From positions 1 through 7,791 of the forward strand of contig JBCCFD010000393.1 of NCBI GenBank assembly GCA_039029915.1: a DNA stretch of 7,791 nucleotides, written 5' to 3'. The notes beneath the pieces are model-generated. The model was not told where the DNA came from and searched no databases. It was given only the letters and a program-made list of their open reading frames with translations. This stretch comes from QQUD01 sp039029915. GTDB lineage: Bacteria; Chloroflexota; Anaerolineae; Promineifilales; Promineifilaceae. A program made the translations under genes and the position numbers. This document shows, in pieces, positions 6,086 through 7,791 of this stretch; position 1 is the stretch's first letter; each line of letters begins with the position of its first letter.

Positions 6086-6865
6086 TTATACCTCCTCGGC
6101 AGCACCGTGCTTCTCACGGATCCAATCGTAGCCACGTTCTTCTAGCACTAAGGCCAAATCTGCATCGCCACTTTCGACGATACGGCCGTTGAGCATAATG
6201 TGAACATGGTCAGGTCGCATGTAGTTTAAAATACGATTGTAATGAGTAATAATCAAAGCACCCATATTATGCTGTTCCCGCAAGCGATTAGCACCTTCTG
6301 ACACAATCCGAAGAGCATCGATGTCCAAACCAGAGTCTGTCTCATCCATAATAGCGATTTGGGGTTCGACAACAGCCATTTGCAAAATTTCAACTCGCTT
6401 CTTCTCACCACCAGAAAAGCCCTCATTCAGATATCGACCTGCGAACTTATGGTCGATACCCAACATATCCATCTTTTCTTTAAGAAGTTTGCGGAATTTT
6501 GGAATGGAGATGCCCTTGCTATCAGGATTTTCAGCCTGCATGCGAGAGCTAATTGTTTGCCGGAGGAATTTTGCCAAGGTTACACCCGGTACCGAAGCTG
6601 GATATTGGAAAGCCAAGAAAAGACCAGCCCGAGAGCGTTCATCCGCCTCAAGCTCCAATAAATCCTCACCGCCAAAAATAACTTGGCCAGCTGTTGTTTC
6701 GTACGACGGGTGGCCAGCAAGGGTATAAGCGAGGGTGCTTTTCCCAGAACCGTTAGGTCCCATTAGTGCATGCGTTTCACCAGCCTTAATCGTTAAATCG
6801 ATTCCATTTAAGATAGGTTGGTCAGCCACGCTAGCATGCAAATTGCGAATTTCTAATGCAGTCAT
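6086..6865 (-). CDS. sufC: SufC, ABC-type ATPase of the SUF scaffold
   Basis: A 259-residue soluble ABC ATPase. Motifs in order: Walker A GPNGSGKST (36-44), Q-loop Q87, signature SGGEKKR (151-157), Walker B IAIMDETDSGLD (170-181) with catalytic E175, and H-loop H208 (ITHYNR). The SGGEKKR and MDETDSGLD forms are diagnostic for SufC over transporter ATPases. There is no membrane segment. Two copies bind SufB and SufD and drive the conformational change needed for cluster assembly. It is the first gene of the operon; AGGAG lies 12 nt before the ATG, a little far, with GAG closer. The leader of about 155 nt is structured (see 6891-6999). Its stop TAA is 2 nt from the sufB ATG. One ACGGCCGT octamer at 6182. 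Confidence 0.98.
   Translation of the reverse strand: MTALEIRNLHASVADQPILNGIDLTIKAGETHALMGPNGSGKSTLAYTLAGHPSYETTAGQVIFGGEDLLELEADERSRAGLFLAFQYPASVPGVTLAKFLRQTISSRMQAENPDSKGISIPKFRKLLKEKMDMLGIDHKFAGRYLNEGFSGGEKKRVEILQMAVVEPQIAIMDETDSGLDIDALRIVSEGANRLREQHNMGALIITHYNRILNYMRPDHVHIMLNGRIVESGDADLALVLEERGYDWIREKHGAAEEV
6091..6097 (-). promoter_or_regulatory. Strong sufB ribosome binding site inside the sufC 3' end
   Basis: GAGGAGG on the minus strand, 7 nt before the sufB ATG, encodes the final Glu-Glu-Val of SufC. This is the best Shine-Dalgarno sequence in the window. With a 2-nt intergenic gap it implies translational coupling, which fits the need for both partners in one complex. Confidence 0.85.
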
Positions 6866-6880
6866 TGAACTCTAAATCTC

Positions 6881-6925
6881 CTAAATATCAGCTTGTTTTC
6901 TAATCTGACAATCGATATTTTGCAT
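6881..6925 (-). CDS. Possible 14-residue upstream open reading frame in the sufC leader
   Basis: ATG at 6925 opens MQNIDCQIRKQADI and ends with TAG 6883-6881. It has its own strong ribosome site, AGGAG, 4 nt upstream (6934-6930). The stop overlaps the sufC Shine-Dalgarno AGGAG (6882-6878). The uORF start and the sufC start share the identical 10-mer GAGTTCAATG exactly 60 nt apart and in frame, but two TAG codons between them rule out an extended SufC. Codons 9-12 lie in the 3' arm of the long stem 6891-6900/6990-6999, so a translating ribosome would open it. One Cys codon (residue 6). Could be a regulatory leader peptide or a relic of a small duplication. Confidence 0.4.
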   Translation of the reverse strand: MQNIDCQIRKQADI

Positions 6926-6999
6926 TGAACTCCTGTTAAATCGTCTTTATATACAGGAGGCTATTTGCTAAACATCTACATTAAAACATGAAAACAAGC
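6891..6999 (-). promoter_or_regulatory. Structured sufC leader: 10-bp long-range closing stem
   Basis: GCTTGTTTTC (6999-6990, minus strand) and GAAAACAAGC (6900-6891) are perfectly complementary over 10 bp, with a G-U pair possible outside, and enclose 89 nt. Inside lies the SD-sequestering hairpin at 6930-6959 and the start of the small open frame. The 3' arm ends 8 nt before the sufC Shine-Dalgarno sequence. The layout resembles a cis-regulatory leader RNA; no known riboswitch class was recognised by eye. Confidence 0.45.
6930..6959 (-). promoter_or_regulatory. Hairpin hiding a Shine-Dalgarno sequence behind an anti-SD arm
   Basis: CTCCTGT (6959-6953) pairs with ACAGGAG (6936-6930), 7 bp, extended after a 3-nt bulge by TAAA/TTTA (4 bp) around a 5-nt loop. 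The 3' arm is the ribosome site of the small open frame; the 5' arm, with its preceding C, reads CCTCCT, the anti-SD core found at the 16S rRNA 3' end. The same arm could pair with the sufC AGGAG at 6882-6878 instead, giving two alternative states. No U-tract, so translational control is more likely than termination. Confidence 0.5.
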
Positions 7000-7027
7000 C
7001 TTTAATATTTTAAAAAACCTGTACAAA

Positions 7028-7056
7028 ATTATAACAACGCGGTTAGGCCACGTCAA
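7028..7056 (-). promoter_or_regulatory. Sigma-70-type promoter of the suf operon
   Basis: Minus strand: -35 TTGACG (7056-7051), 17-nt spacer, -10 TATAAT (7033-7028), 11 of 12 consensus positions. Transcription would start near 7021, giving a leader of about 155 nt before sufC. The candidate operator 7032-7045 overlaps the -10 and spacer. Confidence 0.8.
7032..7045. promoter_or_regulatory. Candidate SufR operator TAAC-N6-GTTA inside the sufC promoter
   Basis: TAAC (7032-7035), six bases, GTTA (7042-7045). The cyanobacterial SufR site is described as CAAC-N6-GTTG, so spacing and inner three bases of each half agree. It covers the end of the -10 and the spacer of the suf promoter, where a bound repressor would block RNA polymerase. 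Only four bases per half-site, so chance is possible. Confidence 0.4.
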
Positions 7057-7058
7057 TA

Positions 7059-7078
7059 TTTATGATATTTCTCATAAA
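7059..7078. promoter_or_regulatory. Perfect inverted repeat between the two divergent promoters
   Basis: TTTATGA (7059-7065) and TCATAAA (7072-7078) with a 6-nt spacer. It fills most of the gap between the two -35 elements (2 nt from the suf -35, 11 nt from the sufR -35), the position expected for a regulator controlling both directions. It shares the N6 spacing with the site at 7032-7045 but not its half-site sequence. Candidate second SufR or other dimeric regulator site. Confidence 0.45.
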
Positions 7079-7089
7079 AATAGATAAAA

Positions 7090-7118
7090 TTGACAAAGTT
7101 TTTTGGGATTGCTATACT
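7090..7118 (+). promoter_or_regulatory. Sigma-70-type promoter of sufR
   Basis: TTGACA (7090-7095), 17-nt spacer, TATACT (7113-7118), 11 of 12 consensus positions. Expected start near 7125, leader about 45 nt to the GTG at 7171. It lies back to back with the suf promoter. Confidence 0.8.
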
Positions 7119-7170
7119 TTTTTTGTCTATAAAGCACCAAAAGTTGTGCAATAAGGCACAGGATTTTATC

Positions 7171-7791
7171 GTGAAATCTGCTACAAGCAAAGAAAAGATA
7201 AGTACACGCGACGTTATTTTAGAAACACTTAAAGCCTCCCCATCGGCGAAGATTGAAGATTTAGCCGTTGCGGCGGATATTTCTCCTATATCAGTTCGAC
7301 ACCATATCAAACACCTCGAGGCAGATGGCCTAATTGTTGTCCAAAAAGTAAGGCGTAAGGTTGGACGGCCGTATTATACTTATTCACTCTCTGATGCTGG
7401 ACAGGAACTCTTCCCTCAAAAATATTACAGCTTGACCAATCGACTCATCAATTCAATCAAAGACCAACTTTCACCTGAAATGGTTCATGTACTATTTGCA
7501 GGATTAGTTGATCAAACTATAGAAGAGCATCGGGAAAAGTTTGAAGGGCTTCCATTTGAAGAACGTCTTGACTATTTGATGATGCTTCTAAAAAAGGAAG
7601 GGTTTCTCGCCAAATGGGAAAAAACTGAAGATGGCTATCAAATCACCGAATATAGTTGCCCATACATTTCCGTTGGGCAAAAACATGCTGAAATTTGTGC
7701 CATCGACAAAGAGCTGATGATTTCGGTTTTAAATACGCCAGTTAAACAACTTACCTGTATGCTAAATGGAGAAGGGTGTTGCAAATTTAGC
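7171..7791 (+). CDS. sufR: SufR-type Fe-S-sensing winged-helix repressor, 3' end cut by the window edge
   Basis: GTG at 7171 opens 207 residues with no stop before the edge; AGGA 7 nt upstream supports this start. Residues about 12-75 form an ArsR/DeoR-like winged helix, recognition helix near SPISVRHHIKHLEADGL (38-54), wing VGRPYYTYSLSDAG (64-77). The C-terminal part holds cysteines C163, C176, C196, C203 and C204 (SCPYISVGQKHAEIC, then TCMLNGEGCC). The C-x12-C start matches cyanobacterial SufR, whose cluster-loaded dimer represses the suf operon; the later cysteines are spaced differently (x19, x6). Divergent placement against sufCBD supports the role: loss of the cluster would derepress assembly genes and sufR itself. 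Family length is about 210-230, so only a few residues should be missing. An ACGGCCGT octamer at 7365 encodes part of GRP. Confidence 0.88.
   Translation, partial: MKSATSKEKISTRDVILETLKASPSAKIEDLAVAADISPISVRHHIKHLEADGLIVVQKVRRKVGRPYYTYSLSDAGQELFPQKYYSLTNRLINSIKDQLSPEMVHVLFAGLVDQTIEEHREKFEGLPFEERLDYLMMLLKKEGFLAKWEKTEDGYQITEYSCPYISVGQKHAEICAIDKELMISVLNTPVKQLTCMLNGEGCCKFS

Larger units (their letters stand above)
1546..7372. repeat. Dispersed octamer palindrome ACGGCCGT, seven copies
   Basis: Exact copies at 1546, 3381, 3701, 4215, 5503, 6182 and 7365, in sufS, sufD (three), sufB, sufC and sufR. All are inside genes. They are read in three codon phases (giving Thr-Ala-Val, Asn-Gly-Arg or Gly-Arg-Pro), so protein sequence alone does not explain them. 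Only one other CGGCCG hexamer was found (near 5275). This looks like a highly iterated palindrome comparable in style to cyanobacterial HIP1. Confidence 0.7.

Noticed and set aside
6321..6728. Long open frames on the plus strand opposite sufC (135 and 100 codons)
   Set aside because: They are antisense to strongly conserved ABC motifs and encode unstructured, Ser/Arg-rich sequence typical of shadow frames.
6866..6925. N-terminal extension of SufC from the upstream in-frame ATG
   Set aside because: Two TAG codons lie between the two ATGs and the SufC family starts at the downstream one.
7053..7310. Open frame of 85 codons on the minus strand across the sufR start region
   Set aside because: It is antisense to sufR, has no ribosome site or recognisable domain, and would cover both divergent promoters.

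Overview
The window holds a complete iron-sulfur cluster assembly (SUF) locus. It reads as one divergent regulatory unit: a SufR-type repressor gene on the plus strand (7171 to the right edge, 3' end missing), and on the minus strand, in transcription order, sufC, sufB, sufD, a two-domain rhodanese-type sulfurtransferase, sufS, sufU and a Rieske [2Fe-2S] ferredoxin gene that runs off the left edge. The host is a bacterium with moderate GC. The SufB sequence (long N-terminus, IDFEDIYYYIKPAERQG segment), the SufU scaffold in place of SufE, the Rieske partner and SufR together resemble Chloroflexota or actinobacterial loci more than proteobacterial or Bacteroidota ones. Chloroflexota is my best guess, from memory of family sequences and not from a search.

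Layout from the right: sufR has a near-consensus sigma-70 promoter (TTGACA-17-TATACT). Back to back with it lies an equally good minus-strand promoter for sufC (TTGACG-17-TATAAT). Two inverted repeats between or inside these promoters are candidate SufR operators; one, TAAC-N6-GTTA, has the layout of the cyanobacterial SufR site. The sufC transcript then has a leader of about 155 nt with a 10-bp closing stem, a hairpin that hides a Shine-Dalgarno sequence behind an anti-SD arm, and a 14-codon open frame whose stop overlaps the sufC ribosome binding site. sufC and sufB are 2 nt apart and look translationally coupled. sufD follows after a 73-nt gap.

Between sufD and the sulfurtransferase is a strong intrinsic terminator, with an upstream segment able to form a 12-bp competing antiterminator. 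A 16-codon open frame with two Cys codons ends inside that upstream segment. This has the layout of a transcription attenuator that would separate the scaffold genes (sufCBD) from the sulfur-mobilising genes (sulfurtransferase, sufS, sufU, Rieske). It is the most interesting element of the window, but it is an inference.

Functionally, SufS takes sulfur from cysteine and SufU accepts it and passes it to the SufBC2D scaffold, where clusters are assembled with SufC ATPase activity. The sulfurtransferase may supply or handle sulfane sulfur, and the Rieske ferredoxin may carry electrons. SufR senses cluster supply and would repress the locus. Two sequence-level oddities stand out: seven copies of the octamer palindrome ACGGCCGT spread over five genes (HIP1-like), and degenerate seven-base repeats with complementary arms in four of the intergenic gaps.
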